Part shown: positions 1-11,243 of the stretch, piece after piece
Layout of the letters: the number at the start of each line of letters is the position of its first letter
Position numbering within the stretch: position 1 is the first letter of the stretch
Origin: Stereocaulon alpinum
Lineage: Eukaryota; Ascomycota; Lecanoromycetes; Lecanorales; Stereocaulaceae
Length of the DNA stretch: 64,000 nt
Direction of reading: 5' to 3'
Assembly: GCA_018257865.1 (NCBI GenBank)
Contig: JAEUBA010000022.1
Location: 186,001-250,000 of the forward strand
Made by a program: the position numbers and the translations under genes
Notes under the pieces: model-generated
Told to the model about the DNA's origin: nothing
The model's database searches: none
What the model saw: only the letters and a program-made list of their open reading frames with translations

Positions 1-511
1 GGAACGTTCGAAGGGTTTCTCTTGCCTACCACGCTGCTGCAAGGGAATGCCTTAGGAAGAATTAGCGTAAGGCGGTGACTGAAGAAGTGGGGCGCAGTGC
101 GTCGACACTCCTTATCCCAGATATCAAGCTATCATAACGAGAGCCTACATAAGGCAGCGATGTACTCATACCTGACGTAGTCATGCCCAGTGATATTTGC
201 TCCACACCTCTCTTTGTCGCCTGGATCCAGATCTTTGTGGCTGACTCGATGTGGTCTACCTGAGCCTGTGATCAGCTTGAACCTCTGCCGTCTCGACACA
301 ATCGGAAGGGTACTGGTCTCGATGACGATAAACAGCCAACCTGTGCCTGGTCGAAATTAACTACTTCCCTTCCCACCTGAATAATTAGTGTGTCTCTCAC
401 ACCTCCATCTCTCTTTAATAGCTTCCAATTGAGCTTCTTGATCCTGTTGTAAGGATACTCAGTCCGTTACCAGTGCTAGCGAGCTGGCTACACGTCCATA
501 GCTCTACAGGC
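1..511. other. upstream region of the HeLo gene, no gene seen
   Basis: No ATG-initiated reading frame of convincing length lies here. The last ~100 bases, before the ATG at 512, are pyrimidine-rich, as is common for fungal 5' leaders. An open frame extends upstream of 512 to 473 but begins with GTG, so it is not taken as coding. Confidence 0.5.
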
Positions 512-2277
512 ATGGCAGAAGGAGGTATAGGCATAGGTCTTGGAGCGGTGTCCGCGGTCATGCAAACGTACGGAGTGGTAACCTCGGCGTATGATGTCTA
601 TCTCGATCTCAAAGAATTTCCTACCGCATATCAAGAATTGCGGGTGGGACTGCTAATCGAGCGGTATCGATTAGAACTGTGGGCCAATCAAGTCCTGTCC
701 GAAGAGGAACAAGAGCAGGCCAAATTGTCTCGAAAGTATTGGCCACTTTGGGAGTTGTTGAATCTAATATTCCACAAAATGCTGGAAGGTTTTCGAACAG
801 GAGATCATACCATGGAGAAGTATGGGCAACGTACGGGGTCATCAAACATCGTTGAATCCTCAGGTAATGGGTTTTGTCTTGGGCTATGGGCTGGCGTTCA
901 GACCAATCTAACGGTATTGCAGATGGGGACCTGTCACAGAGCTTGTCACTAGCAGTCAAATCACATCAAAAGCCTTTGTTAACAGGCTTCTCTCAGAGGG
1001 TGAAATTTGTTCTTAGAGACAAGAAGAGGATAGAGCAACTTATCCAGAAGCTCGGCTTCTGGAACGACAGCCTTGATAAGATGACTTCGCAACTAGACCA
1101 AGAATCTTCCAGACGCCGATTGCGAACTCGACTATCCACTAGTGACACTACACAACTCCAGCATCTGGAAGCAGCAGCATCAATGTTCGTACACCCGGAC
1201 ATTCAACGGATGGCAAGCACAAGGACGATCATCGAGCAGGCAATTCAGAGCGATGTTCAGAGTATGCCGCAAAGTGTAACGATTGCAGGCCCAAGTACGT
1301 CTCTGGAGTCTGCGTCCGAGTACCAAATTGATCAGGGCCAAGTACACTTTGAAGAGACATCTTATAAGTCGGACCAAGTCCGCGCCATGGCAACTTACAA
1401 ACAAGACAGTATCATAGTTGACTGGCGATATTGCCAGGAGGATACCTGGAGGACGGCGAACCCGGCTAAATTCCAACATCGTACCGCGAGTTTGACGAAA
1501 ATCCTCAACAGTGATCTGAGACCACTAAATGTGTCTGTTCTCCACTGTATCGGTTATCTAGATCAGACCTCGGATGTTACCGGTTACGCCTTTCGCCTTC
1601 CTCCGGACGCTTTGCCTGGCCAGAAACCCTCGACACTTCATCAATTGTTGACGCGAGTCAAGTCAGGCACTGATATTCCAGACCTAGGAGAACGCTTTGA
1701 GCTCGCCAAAGCCCTTGCCTCGACACTCTTCGAGATCCACAATATTGGGTGGATGCACAAGAACATTCAGCCTAAGAATATTCTATTCTGGCCCAAACCA
1801 GGTACGGGCGTGATTGGCGAGCCAAATATCAGTAAGCCACACTTGATGGGTTTCGATATTTCCAGGCCAGACGGGCCAGGGGAATTTTCTGAGAAGCCAC
1901 CTATTCGGCCCGAAGATGATATCTACCGACATCCTGACTACAGAGGCGAGAAAGCACGTCCTTTTCAGCCCTCCTTCGATATCTATAGCTTGGGAATCAT
2001 CCTCTACGAGATTGGCATGTGGCGCAAAGTCAATTCCCGGCCAGGCGCTGTTCTGAAGGACCCACACTACATCGAGGCAACGATGGTGAATGGTCCTGTG
2101 CAAGATCTGAAGCGGTATACTGGGATACGTTATCGAAATGCTGTCATGGCTTGCTTGAGCCGGGAGTTTGACGCGGTGTGGGAGGAGCAGGGTGACGACC
2201 GACAAGAGCGGCTGAGAAGATATCTGGGCCAAGTCCAGAATAAGATCGTCGATGCAATCAGCCGTTGCTCCGCGTGA
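512..2277 (+). CDS. HeLo-domain protein with degenerate kinase (pseudokinase) domain
   Basis: Two exons, 512-863 and 923-2277, joined over a 59-nt GT-AG intron with a CTAAC branch site, give 568 aa. Residues ~1-210 resemble the fungal HeLo (prion-inhibition/propagation) helical domain. It opens with a Gly/Ala-rich hydrophobic helix (GIGLGAVSAVMQTYGVV), followed by an ERYRLELW-type helix. HeLo domains are known in HET-S-like cell-death proteins, where the N-terminal helices can act on membranes. Residues ~360-560 have a kinase fold. The catalytic loop reads HKNIQPKNILF (396-406), so Asn replaces the HRD aspartate. The DFG site reads GFD (427-429). The usual VAIK lysine is not evident (IVDWRY). 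The C-lobe motif FDIYSLGIILYEIG is intact. I infer a catalytically dead kinase used as a sensor or switch for a HeLo effector, possibly in heterokaryon incompatibility or immunity-like cell death. The ligand is unknown. Confidence 0.85.
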
Positions 2278-2554
2278 TCGGGGAATACGTTGGGAATAAT
2301 TAATTCTTACAACGTAGGTAGAGTTTCGATGCTTCCTCACGAAATAAGTAGGAATACTCGTGGCAGGGTATTTTGGGGAGATCAAGACGTTCGGCGTCCT
2401 CTGTCATTGGACGCAGAGTTGTAGAAGAGATTGGATTGAATGTTACCTAGGAGCTGTCCGACCAGTGTTCACTTAGATCATGGTCATTCAGGTCCCGATC
2501 GTCGCTTTGCAATTATCTCATTCGCATATTCTTATCAAGCATTGCCATCAGATA
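2278..2554. other. 3' flank of HeLo gene up to the inverted-repeat element
   Basis: No gene seen. The dinucleotide TA at 2553-2554, immediately before the inverted-repeat element, matches a TA at 3351-3352 and is the likely target-site duplication. Confidence 0.5.
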
Positions 2555-2653
2555 CCCAAACTATAATAATCTCGCATTTTTCAGAACTTTCCGTAGCGCC
2601 CCCACCAACTTTTGCTGCAAAACCTACGTAACTGTCTATAACCACCAACACGC
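2555..2653 (+). repeat. left terminal inverted repeat
   Basis: Reverse complement of 3252-3350, with three transition differences near the inner end. Confidence 0.85.
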
Positions 2654-2760
2654 CTAGAAAACCCCCCAAACGGGCAGAATTAAGGATAGAAACGCGTATG
2701 ATTAGTTCTTCTTTAGTATAGCTACTTTGCGACGATTACGCTAACCTCTCCTGCCCTATA

Positions 2761-2870
2761 GTCCTCCGCTGCTATGTATCTACCTCTCTCCTCCGCCACT
2801 ATATATCTACCTCTCTCCTCCGCTACTATATATCCACTTCTCTCCTCCTCCGCCGCTATATATCTACTCC
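2761..2870 (+). repeat. ~36-bp tandem repeat inside the element
   Basis: About four imperfect copies of a unit built on CTCCTCCGC, then TATATATCTAC, then CTCT. The copies drift by single bases and one has an extra CTC. This is a pyrimidine-rich minisatellite internal to the inverted-repeat element. Confidence 0.7.
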
Positions 2871-3251
2871 GTATATAAAGACCGTATCTAGTACTACCTC
2901 TTTATTGGTAGGGCGCTTAGCGGTGGTAGAGGTAGAGGCGGAGGTGTTGGCAGGCGGAGGAGCTGGCAGAGGCGGAGGCGGAGGTGCTAGGTTAGGGAGT
3001 TACTAGTAGAGACTCAGCGTTAGTAGACCTTTTTAATATAGGCCTCTTCAGAAGTCTCTTCTGTAGCGGCGGCAGCGGCGGCGGTGCAGCTGGTGGAGGT
3101 CTTCCTCTGGAAGAACGCCCTGGCGGTCGCATGGCGGCGTTGAAAATGGCTTCAGCGGCAGCGTTAGGGTTGTCTAGAATATAAGACCTTCTAGCAACAC
3201 CACAGCGAGGCTTTATTATTACTGTTTTTGGAAGCTTTTATAAAGAATTAA

Positions 3252-3350
3252 GCGTGTTGGTGGCTGTAGACGGTTACGTAGGTTTTGCAGCAAAAGTTGG
3301 TGGGGGCGCTACGGAAAGTTCTGAAAAATGCGAGATTATTATAGTTTGGG
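3252..3350 (-). repeat. right terminal inverted repeat
   Basis: Inverted copy of 2555-2653. It ends GTTTGGG and is followed by TA. Confidence 0.85.
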
Positions 3351-3352
3351 TA

Positions 3353-5041
3353 AGACTATAATATTCCTCAAGTGAGAGATCAGCACCATGGCCGCAAGAC
3401 GGACTTGCCAACTAATGGAAAGGTCGGACAATAACACGGTGATCTAGTTGATTTAGGACAATGTCGTCTCATGGTTGGCGAGGAGATCAGCAGTCGTGGC
3501 ATGTTTAGCCTCCCCAAACTTCAAGCACAGTTCCTAGTATGTATACCCATAACCAAGATCTTAATGGTCAGGCCAAAGCTAAAAACCTCACTTAACGCCT
3601 CGTTATCACTGTATAGCTTACCTTGAAACAATGAAGTCCGCTGAAATACCGCTAAGTAATCGAGAATGTGAGGATGGCGGATCTTAAGTTCGCGCATTGA
3701 ACTAAGCCAGCCCCTAGAGCTCGCCCTAACGGTGGCCCTGGAGCTGCCTAGAAGCTCGTCCCGAAAAACCTTCTACTACGATGGTGTCAGGGTATGGCAC
3801 ATTGTACTCAGTCACAGCATGATTCAATGTAAGGCAATCTACCAGCTATTAGATTGCCCCTTAATTACAACTGCCATTAGTGAGGACGCCAGAGACGTAC
3901 GGCTTACGGTCGTAGCCTAAGATCCAGCTTTCCAGCTGGAATGCCACCCACAGCCGTGCTTCTACATCTCCATGTCATAGACCGACGCTGTCTACGCATA
4001 GACGCCAATGACATTCCACACTTCACTATCGTGAAGCATGGAGTACGCAAACTTCGATTGTCTATTGTATATCTAACATCCTGAAAGTTATAATTGTTCG
4101 TAGATATCGCCCTCAGCTTTTCTGGGTGTCCGGTAGTGTACACCGTAACGGTGAGACTTTTCAATCTCTTCTTCTATGATATATGATGTCCAATGTAGTA
4201 TTGCAGTTGATGGATTACTGTTGCAATCTTGTCATCAAAGGCACGCATCCTATAGAGAAGAAGCCCCAACCAAACTTAGCTCTCAGGGCGCCTCTACTCT
4301 CCTCTAATGTGCAAAGGTACAACTGACTATTAGCTTCGCCATACCATCTGTACAAATGGTTTGCAGATTCCCAACGCAAATAAAAACATAGGAACACAGT
4401 GTCCGAGAGGTAGCCAACAGGTTACACGCAGCTGAGCAGTCGAGAACGAAGTATAAAGCAGCAGATGCCAAAGAAAAGGCGAGTAGGCCCTGAGAAGAAA
4501 GATTGCTACCTATGGCAAGGAGCCGGTTCGAGGTGTTCCTCATCGTAAATACCGATCCTACTTATAGTAAGCTCATCAGGATCCACACATTCAGCACTAG
4601 ACACAATGGAGATTCTCTACAGCGGTATGGCTCATGATTTAGGTACCGTGATGAGCCATTCACTCCTGGCCCCTTGGAGACGTGGCGCCAACGCGGTCAT
4701 CAGCCTAAGAAAACCGATGCAGCTTTTTGTGACCTCTGATATGAAGGTGAACTTTGTGTAGCCTGGGGGTCTGATGCTAGTATTCACAGCGTCGTGCTTG
4801 TGTGCGAGGTCTTTTACAGAAAGAACATGATGGAGCGAGTCGTCACTGCAGTGATCTTGCTCATCTATGACATTCGATCCTAAGATAGTCCATGCATTTG
4901 CTCTACCTATATCCTTTTCTCCAAGTTCCCATGTGCGGCTATCCTAAAACGTTTTCCATATCATCAGAGGTCATATCACATGATTATTAGAGCATCAATC
5001 ACTACCCGCTTTTGAAATTTCCAGTCTCCCAACTCTTGTTA
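3353..5041. other. 1.7-kb intergenic stretch, no gene recognised
   Basis: Frames here are short, mostly lack ATG starts, and show no domain or motif I recognise. Codon usage looks random. The right end is the 3' flank of the dsRNA-binding gene, which ends at 5042 on the minus strand. Confidence 0.5.
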
Positions 5042-6401
5042 TCAACCCGTTTCCTGATACGAGCCTGTTGCCTCCGCTTCTTCTATCTTCACACCTCGCT
5101 TCTGTGCGAGTCCTTTGAGAACCACCCATACAGCTTTCGCCAATTCTTCTTTGGCGTTCTTCTTCCCAAAGACGTTTCTCACCTCGCCAATCTCCTTGGG
5201 CATACCGGGCTGATTCGGAAAGGAGGCATAGCCACTCAGTATATTGGGAGCTTGGTCTGATGTCGGGGTGAGACTGTATTGGGGTGAGGAAAGGCCGAGG
5301 AGAGGGCATGTATCTGAGACGAGGAATCAACAATTGAACAGCATGTTAACATTGCTACGAATACCTTGGACTTTCTGCGCATAGCTAGCATCTTTCTTAA
5401 CCTCCAAGTCTTTACCTTGTATACGTACCGCCGCACCAAGCTTGGCCTTCTTTCGCGCCTTAGTGCTGCCATCGGGGTTCAAATGCCCTTCCGAGATCAG
5501 GTATTCGACAGCGTCTTGAGCGGAATTGGAACGTGCTGCTTTCTTGGAAGGGAAGGTTTCGGTCTTTGATCCAAAGGGATGGTCAGGTCGAGAAGGGATG
5601 ATGCACTCGCAAGCGAAGACGAGGCCAACAGCGTAGTCATTGTATACTGCACCGCGATTTGGATCGCTGATATTGTAGTACTCTGCGGCGAGAAAGAGGT
5701 CAGCTTTCAGATCTTTTATCCTTGGACCATCATGCAGTTTTCCCCTATTCGGTGGAAGGATCGAGCGTGGCACGATAGCCAGCTTTGAAGGCCTTACCAT
5801 GCAACATCCCAACCCAGTTCTTCGCAACCTCACCAGACATTCCAGGCTCCTTCTTCTTCACCTCCATCGTCTTCACAGTTTCCAACCCTTTCTCAGCTAG
5901 TGCTTCCTTTGCCTCCTTCTTGGAGTGCCAACGCTCTTCCCTCGTCACAGTCACATTCCCGATCTTCAACACGCCCCCAAAATCCGCGTGCGAGGCATCC
6001 CCATCGATTTCAAATACTGCCGAGATTCCCTTGAGTTGGCACATATGATTGAGTGCAGACACATGATGGCTCGTCTTCGACCCAAGTGACACTGGATCCA
6101 CCGAGTCACTGGATCGCTGGGCGTCCCTGGGTTGTGACTGATTGCCCTTGGGCGTTTTCTCCAAGAGCTGAGCATTGCTGGGGTCCGTCAAAAACGTATC
6201 GGTATCGTGAATAGGCAAGCCGGTAGTTCGGAAGGCCAAAACTTGGGATTGAGACGTCGTTGGGGGTGTGGGTTCTTGTACTTGTGATGTAGCCTGGGTC
6301 ATCGAGCTAGGAGGTGGTTGTGAGGAGGCTGAATTGAACGATTTTTGACTGCCTTTGGTGCCGTGTTCTGGGACGACGAGGGAACCGACGAGGTCGGCCA
6401 T
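5042..6401 (-). CDS. protein with three dsRNA-binding domains
   Basis: Three exons on the minus strand, 6401-5798, 5682-5365 and 5313-5042 (introns 115 and 51 nt), give 397 aa. The joins are supported because each restores a dsRBD core. dsRBD-like segments lie at ~115-178 (HMCQLKGISAVFEI through the KKEAKEALAEKGLE helix), ~196-270 (NWVGMLHEYYN, then VYNDYAVG, then the KKAARSNSAQDAVEYLI helix) and ~303-390 (YAQKVQDTCPLLGL, then NVFGKKNAKEELAKAVWVVL). The KK-A-[KR]-x-x-A motif that contacts the dsRNA phosphates recurs in all three. The N-terminal ~110 residues are Ser/Pro/Thr-rich and probably disordered. No catalytic (RNase III, helicase, deaminase) domain is visible, so it is probably a dsRNA-binding cofactor, for example in RNA silencing or rRNA/snRNA handling. 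The exact role is unknown. Confidence 0.8.
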
Positions 6402-7256
6402 GTTGAATTGGGATAGTGTTGATTGATCTTAAAGGCGATAGTATGCTCGACGCTTCGATATCCCAAACCAAGGCAGCGTCAAGAGCGGGGTGAAGATAGG
6501 TGAGCGCCCTCCAACGAGTGTGGAAGGTGCAGACGATATGCATCATGCGGGCATCATTCACACAAACGAATCAGCAGCGAATCACGTCAATAGCTTCAAC
6601 ACCTGCAGGATTAACATTTGCCAAACCTGAATTAAGCATCTTTTCATCTTCGCTGCTGTTCGAAGCATTCGGCTCGAGGATATTGGTCAAATACAAGGTC
6701 AAGGTTGGAAGTTTGGGTGCGCTTATTTTACACATCTCATGTACCATCGCTGTTGGTAATTTCTAATTCTATGAGGTAGTGGCTGGTATCCAAGCTAGTG
6801 CTAAGAACAGTATGAATGCAAAATGTCATAGCTACATTGGAATCTGATGACCATATCCATGATCACGATCCTCTCCCGAAACGTATCCACTTAGGACTCC
6901 ACGCACGTATCCAACCAGACAGTCCAAGTATCCTGGCTATTAATCAAGTTAATAACATCCTAATAAGTAAAGTAAGGGAAGTAAATTTTGAGACACAGAA
7001 CGCCACGGCCCATTGGAGGGGATATGCCGACCGCGCAAAGAGGTATAGACGCATGTAAAGCTGTGTGAACGCCGTAACGGGACCCAGGCGGAAGAGGCCG
7101 TAACTCCTATCGCCGCCCTTGATATCAACATGACTCCGGATGATGAGCTTCTTAAGATGAAGCTGCGAGATGGAAGATTAGGCGGCGCTGAGAGGAAGAC
7201 TGCCTCGTGGGTGGCTGAAGCTAGCCTGGCAAAGAGGAGCTTGGGGCACCTGAAGT
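6402..7256. other. intergenic, no gene seen
   Basis: This lies between the start of the dsRBD gene and the 3' end of the SomA-like gene, both on the minus strand. Open frames are short, unmatched and mostly lack an ATG. It probably holds the dsRBD promoter and the SomA-like 3' UTR. Confidence 0.5.
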
Positions 7257-9873
7257 TCAAGTACCACCACCCATTCCAGCTTCAATGCCATCAGTAGCTT
7301 CGAACGCCGAAGGGTCAAAGTTAAATCCTTCGTCGTTCGTACTTTGCAGGAATTGCTCAAAGTCGAAGTTCTCAAGTAAGTCCGGATTAGTGAGTTGGTC
7401 GTTGAAATTCAAATTGTATGGTTCCTGCAGTAAACATGACGCGTCAGCAGCAGTTACAAGATGAAGAACATACGCAGGGCGTGAATCTTACATTGTCCCC
7501 TTCAAGACCGCTGAATTGGATACCATTAGGGTCTGGCTGCTGCTGATTGAGCGGCTCAGGGGCAGTTGCAGTCATGCCTTGCATCAGATTTTGCTGTCCC
7601 TGGCCATCATTCTTGGTAGCAAAAGAAGCAGCATTTTGTGGCGTTATTGGCGTGGCTGGCGTCGGCGTAGGAGCTCCATTCTCGGCTTCCGACGTCGGTG
7701 TAGGAGCAACACTAGTAGCAGTCGGGTTCTTCTTTGGAGGTTTCTGCTGCTCTTGTTAAACATGCTTCTTGTAGCCAGATACAGCTTGGCAATGCAATAG
7801 CTTACCTTGCGATCTCTAGGCTCTTTCTGGGGTTTCTTGGGATTGGCCTTAGACGCTGGCTGAGGGGTGGGTGGAGCAGGGGAGGGCACGCGACCATTAG
7901 CTGTAGCATTCGGCACACCTTGGGGAGGTGGCATATCGTTGCGCTGTTGTGGTGTACCCATTGGTGCGGGCTGCTGTGGTGGGGGCTGTTGGATCATTGG
8001 CGCTTGACCTTGAGGCCCTTGCTGCCATCCATTAGGTATCCTACCACCTTGAGCCGCCTGCTGCTGTACTCTTGCAATCTGCTCCATTTGCTGCTGTGGA
8101 TTGTATTGGCCGTTGGCGAATCCAGGATTCGAGCTAGGAGGCCGCATGCCATTGCCGTTCATCTGACTATACATGTCCGGGGGATGCATTCCGTTGTTGA
8201 AGTTCATCGCTGCAGGAGAACCTCGCATGCTGCCATCAGGCATTGGAGAGCCAGGCAGTCCAACCTGATTCATCTTTGGCGATCCTCGTTTTTGATCGCC
8301 CGGACTAGGCGATGGCCCACCTCTACTACCTGAAGGCGACATCCCGGGTGGGTAGGCGCCTTGTAATCCAGGCATTCCGTCAGGCCTAGGATTGATTGTA
8401 TCTTGCTCTTGCCGTGCCATGAGTAGGCGCTTCTTGTTCTGTTGCTCGAGTAACATCAACTGCATCTGATAGTCTTGCAATGCATGGTTGCCTCCAGCTC
8501 CACCATTAGGCACGTTAGGCGCAGGTGCGCCCCGCATTTGCATCGCGTTAGGATTATCGCCACCGTAAAAGCTGGGTCCTAGAGCATTCACATCCATACC
8601 TGGACCAATAATAGGTGAGCCCTGATCTGACATATTTCCACCAGCATGTGACATACTCTGTTGGCGCTGATTCTTCGCAAGATTTTGTGCATAGACTTGT
8701 ATGGACTTCTGCTGTACTGCGGGGTTCTGCTGCTGGAAGGAAGCAAACTGGGATTCGGATAAATTACCTGGATTAATTCCGTGTTGCATCAACAGATCAT
8801 TCGCCTGGGATGCAACTTGGCCTCCCATCATTTGCCCGGCCATACCAGGCGGCGGAGCTCGTCCATTCGGAATCATTTGTTGGCCGTTAAAGGGGACATT
8901 GTCCATACGTATTCGTTTAGATGGAGACTGGGCGTGTTCGCTGCCAGAGGGTGTACGGGGTCGTTGACCATTCATATCTACTTCAGAATTTTCTCTGCGC
9001 ATTGCGTGTTGACTCTGCACCAACATCCGTTGCTGCTGCATCTGGGCCATCTGCTGTGGGGTCCTATTACGTACATCACATTAGCAGACATAGGCCATCG
9101 AGCTTCGCGAAGGATAGGGACGCAGTTGAGCAAGCGGGATCGATTCTTGTAGGGCTAACGTACGGTTGTAGTCCACCACGGTTCTGTAAAGCCCGCCGCT
9201 GCAGATTGTCATTTTGCATGCCGTTTGGAAACCGCATCATCGCCCCATAATCGCCCATCCCAGCACCATGAGGACCCATAGGAATACGTTGCATCATTTG
9301 ATGCTGTTGACCTTGACGTAGCCTAGCTTGTTGCTGCATTCATTGCTAAGCTTAAGCACGACCACGGAATCGATAAGCACATACCTGAGTGTGATCCACA
9401 TACAAGCTAGCATTAGCAGTTGCCCGTGGGTCCTTTCTTTGTGCGAAGTAGACATCCAAGAACAAGGTAAACCAGCTGAGGAGGAAAGGTCCTCCCTGGC
9501 CATCGTTCATCAGGCCCTTAACGTCAGGAAGATCGCCTGGTGGTTTCAAGTCATTTATGCCGTCCTTCGTATCCGTCTGCATATTGTCGGCGCCATTTAT
9601 GTCGTTATCACTGTGGACTATAGGAGGATCGAACGATGCCCCACTCTCCTTCAACGATCTTGCTACATCGTATTGGCCTCTGCTGAAGAAATATCCGTAA
9701 ATGAGGCTATTAAGCTTCGCTTCGTAGTTGGCTTCTTCGATATGATCGTCCCCCATCCTGCCCACAGCACCATTTGGCATGTTGTTCGGCATAGGCATGT
9801 TCCCAAGCCCAGGGTGACCGGGAAAACCAGACATGTTACCAGGCATATTACCAGCCATGCTCATTTGATTCAT
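7257..9873 (-). CDS. somA: SomA/Flo8-type LisH transcriptional regulator
   Basis: Five exons (9873-9385, 9333-9164, 9063-7806, 7746-7492, 7424-7257; introns 51, 100, 59 and 67 nt) give ~779 aa. A LisH-type segment, NYEAKLNSLIYGYFFSRG, lies near residues 45-75. It is followed by GDLPDVKG and FLLSWFTLFLDVYFAQRKD, the signature of the fungal Som1/SomA/Flo8 family. The middle ~500 residues are rich in Gln, Pro, Asn, Gly and Met, with SPSP/SPSK clusters. The C-terminus is acidic and aromatic (LLENFDFEQFLQS) and resembles an activation domain. Family members act downstream of cAMP-PKA with LDB1/PtaB-type partners to control adhesion, hyphal development, conidiation and virulence. The start is the MNQMSM methionine; the same frame continues 36 nt upstream only to a GTG. 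The acceptor of exon 4 could instead lie 3 nt upstream. I am confident of the family, less so of exact splice sites. Confidence 0.85.
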
Positions 9874-11243
9874 GGCAGTGAAGTTTGTGGGAGCTCCTCC
9901 CTGTATCACGTACTATGGCAGTGCGATGTGATCGTTCAAGGCGATTTCGGCGATTTCAAGGGGGCGGAGTCATGAGTGGTGTTAAAGTGCTAGGCGCGGG
10001 TTGTCGCACGAAGCTTTCGTGGTTCACGAGGGCGCGGTGAGCTGTGTGGGTGGTACCAACGAGGGTAAGTCGTCTGGGGGTTCCCCAGACTATTCTCGGT
10101 TGTTTGATAGCCTCTAGGAACGGCAGCGGATGTAGGGCGGTGCGCGTGAAGCGTAATCAACGCAGTAGTCGTGGGCCAGGAGATCAGATTCAGATCTGCG
10201 GCATTTGCGACCGATGCAGAGCTGAGTCAATATAAGCCTAATCGCCAGGGCACTGATGATCAATAGACCAGTTGCCGCTGGAGCAAGCTCAAAGTTGGCG
10301 TTCTTCGTCCAGTCCTGCGACACCCCGGGCGACTGACTGATTTGGATAGCAGTAGTGAGTGGCAGGGAAGTGAGCACTTTGGGTTCTGTCGCCGGAAGGC
10401 GGAGGCAGCTTGGAGGGAGATTTCGAGCGTCAGGCGGCAGTCCACTAGCGTACACAAGTATACCCGGTCACTGTTGTTTGTAGCACGGCGTCAACCCTTA
10501 AATTTCTCTTCTGATGTCCTGATACGCAGCATGCGAAGGCTGATGTTACAAGATTTCTACAAATAGCCCAGGACACCTGGCGAGCGTCTGTGCTTGATTT
10601 ATAACTCCGTCTCATAAGCCGCACTGATCAATGCCCTGAAGGTGAGCAATGATGGCTGTGCTCACCACTTTGACGGCCCATTTCCAAACAATTCGATCTC
10701 TTTCTGAGTCAGCAGTCTACTGTCACCTTGTACCAGAGATAGAGGGCGTCTCACAGAATCGCTGCGAAGTTCTAAATAGTCCTTACTGATTCTGACTCTG
10801 TCAAGGCGATGTAGACCCTCCCTCCTGACCGTCAAAACCCGAGTCGAGCCGTACTCGTCATTGGACAGTAGGCCGGATATCTGCGTTGGTGATTTGAACT
10901 CACCGCCTGCAATGGTTGTTCGCCGCGAAATCACTGCCAGCAATTGTGGAGCCATTACAATGACATATGCGAATTTTGCCCTAGTAGCCACTTAGCATCC
11001 AAGCAAAGAGCAGTAGGGCGCCAACAAGCGTCTAAGTTATTATGCACAGCCTGTTTGGGATGAATAACAGTTGATACTGCCCATGCCTGTCATATCGGTG
11101 CTGTCATTGATTACTCCGTATTTGTCTCAAAGGAAAAACAGATGTTTGTAGGATATTGATGACTGATCGAATGAAAGAATGGTAGCATGGAGCAACACGG
11201 TGGTAGATGTTAGGGAAAGGCAAAATTGGGTGGTCAATAAATT
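9874..11243. other. 1.4-kb intergenic region
   Basis: This is the promoter side of the SomA-like gene. It also contains two unsupported minus-strand frames: a GTG-initiated 113-codon frame with one hydrophobic segment (10114-10455), and an ATG frame of 97 codons (10665-10955). Neither has a recognisable motif. Confidence 0.45.

Larger units (their letters stand above)
2555..3350. mobile_element. 796-bp non-autonomous inverted-repeat element (MITE-like)
   Basis: The ends are ~99-bp terminal inverted repeats, 2555-2653 and 3252-3350, starting CCCAAACTATAATAATCTCG. The outer ~77 bp are identical. The inner part has three differences, all transitions of the C/T or G/A type. TA flanks both sides (2553-2554 and 3351-3352), as expected of a TA-target (Tc1/mariner/Fot1 superfamily) insertion. 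The interior has no ORF. It holds a pyrimidine-rich tandem repeat (about 2761-2870) and a GGC/GGA-rich stretch (about 2925-3150). No transposase is present, so it would need help in trans. The family cannot be named from this sequence alone. Confidence 0.8.

Noticed and set aside
7516..9250. Several long plus-strand frames opposite the SomA-like gene
   Set aside because: They are antisense shadows caused by the CAG/Gln-rich codons of the real gene. They are rich in Leu, Trp, Cys and Arg and share no domain.
10114..10455. Minus-strand 113-codon frame with one hydrophobic segment (ATGLLIISALAIRLIL)
   Set aside because: It starts with GTG, has no ATG start, no splice partner that extends it, and no family resemblance. 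A single hydrophobic run can arise by chance.
10665..10955. Minus-strand ATG frame of 97 codons upstream of the bet3 3' end
   Set aside because: No motif, no promoter or splice support, and amino-acid composition like random sequence.
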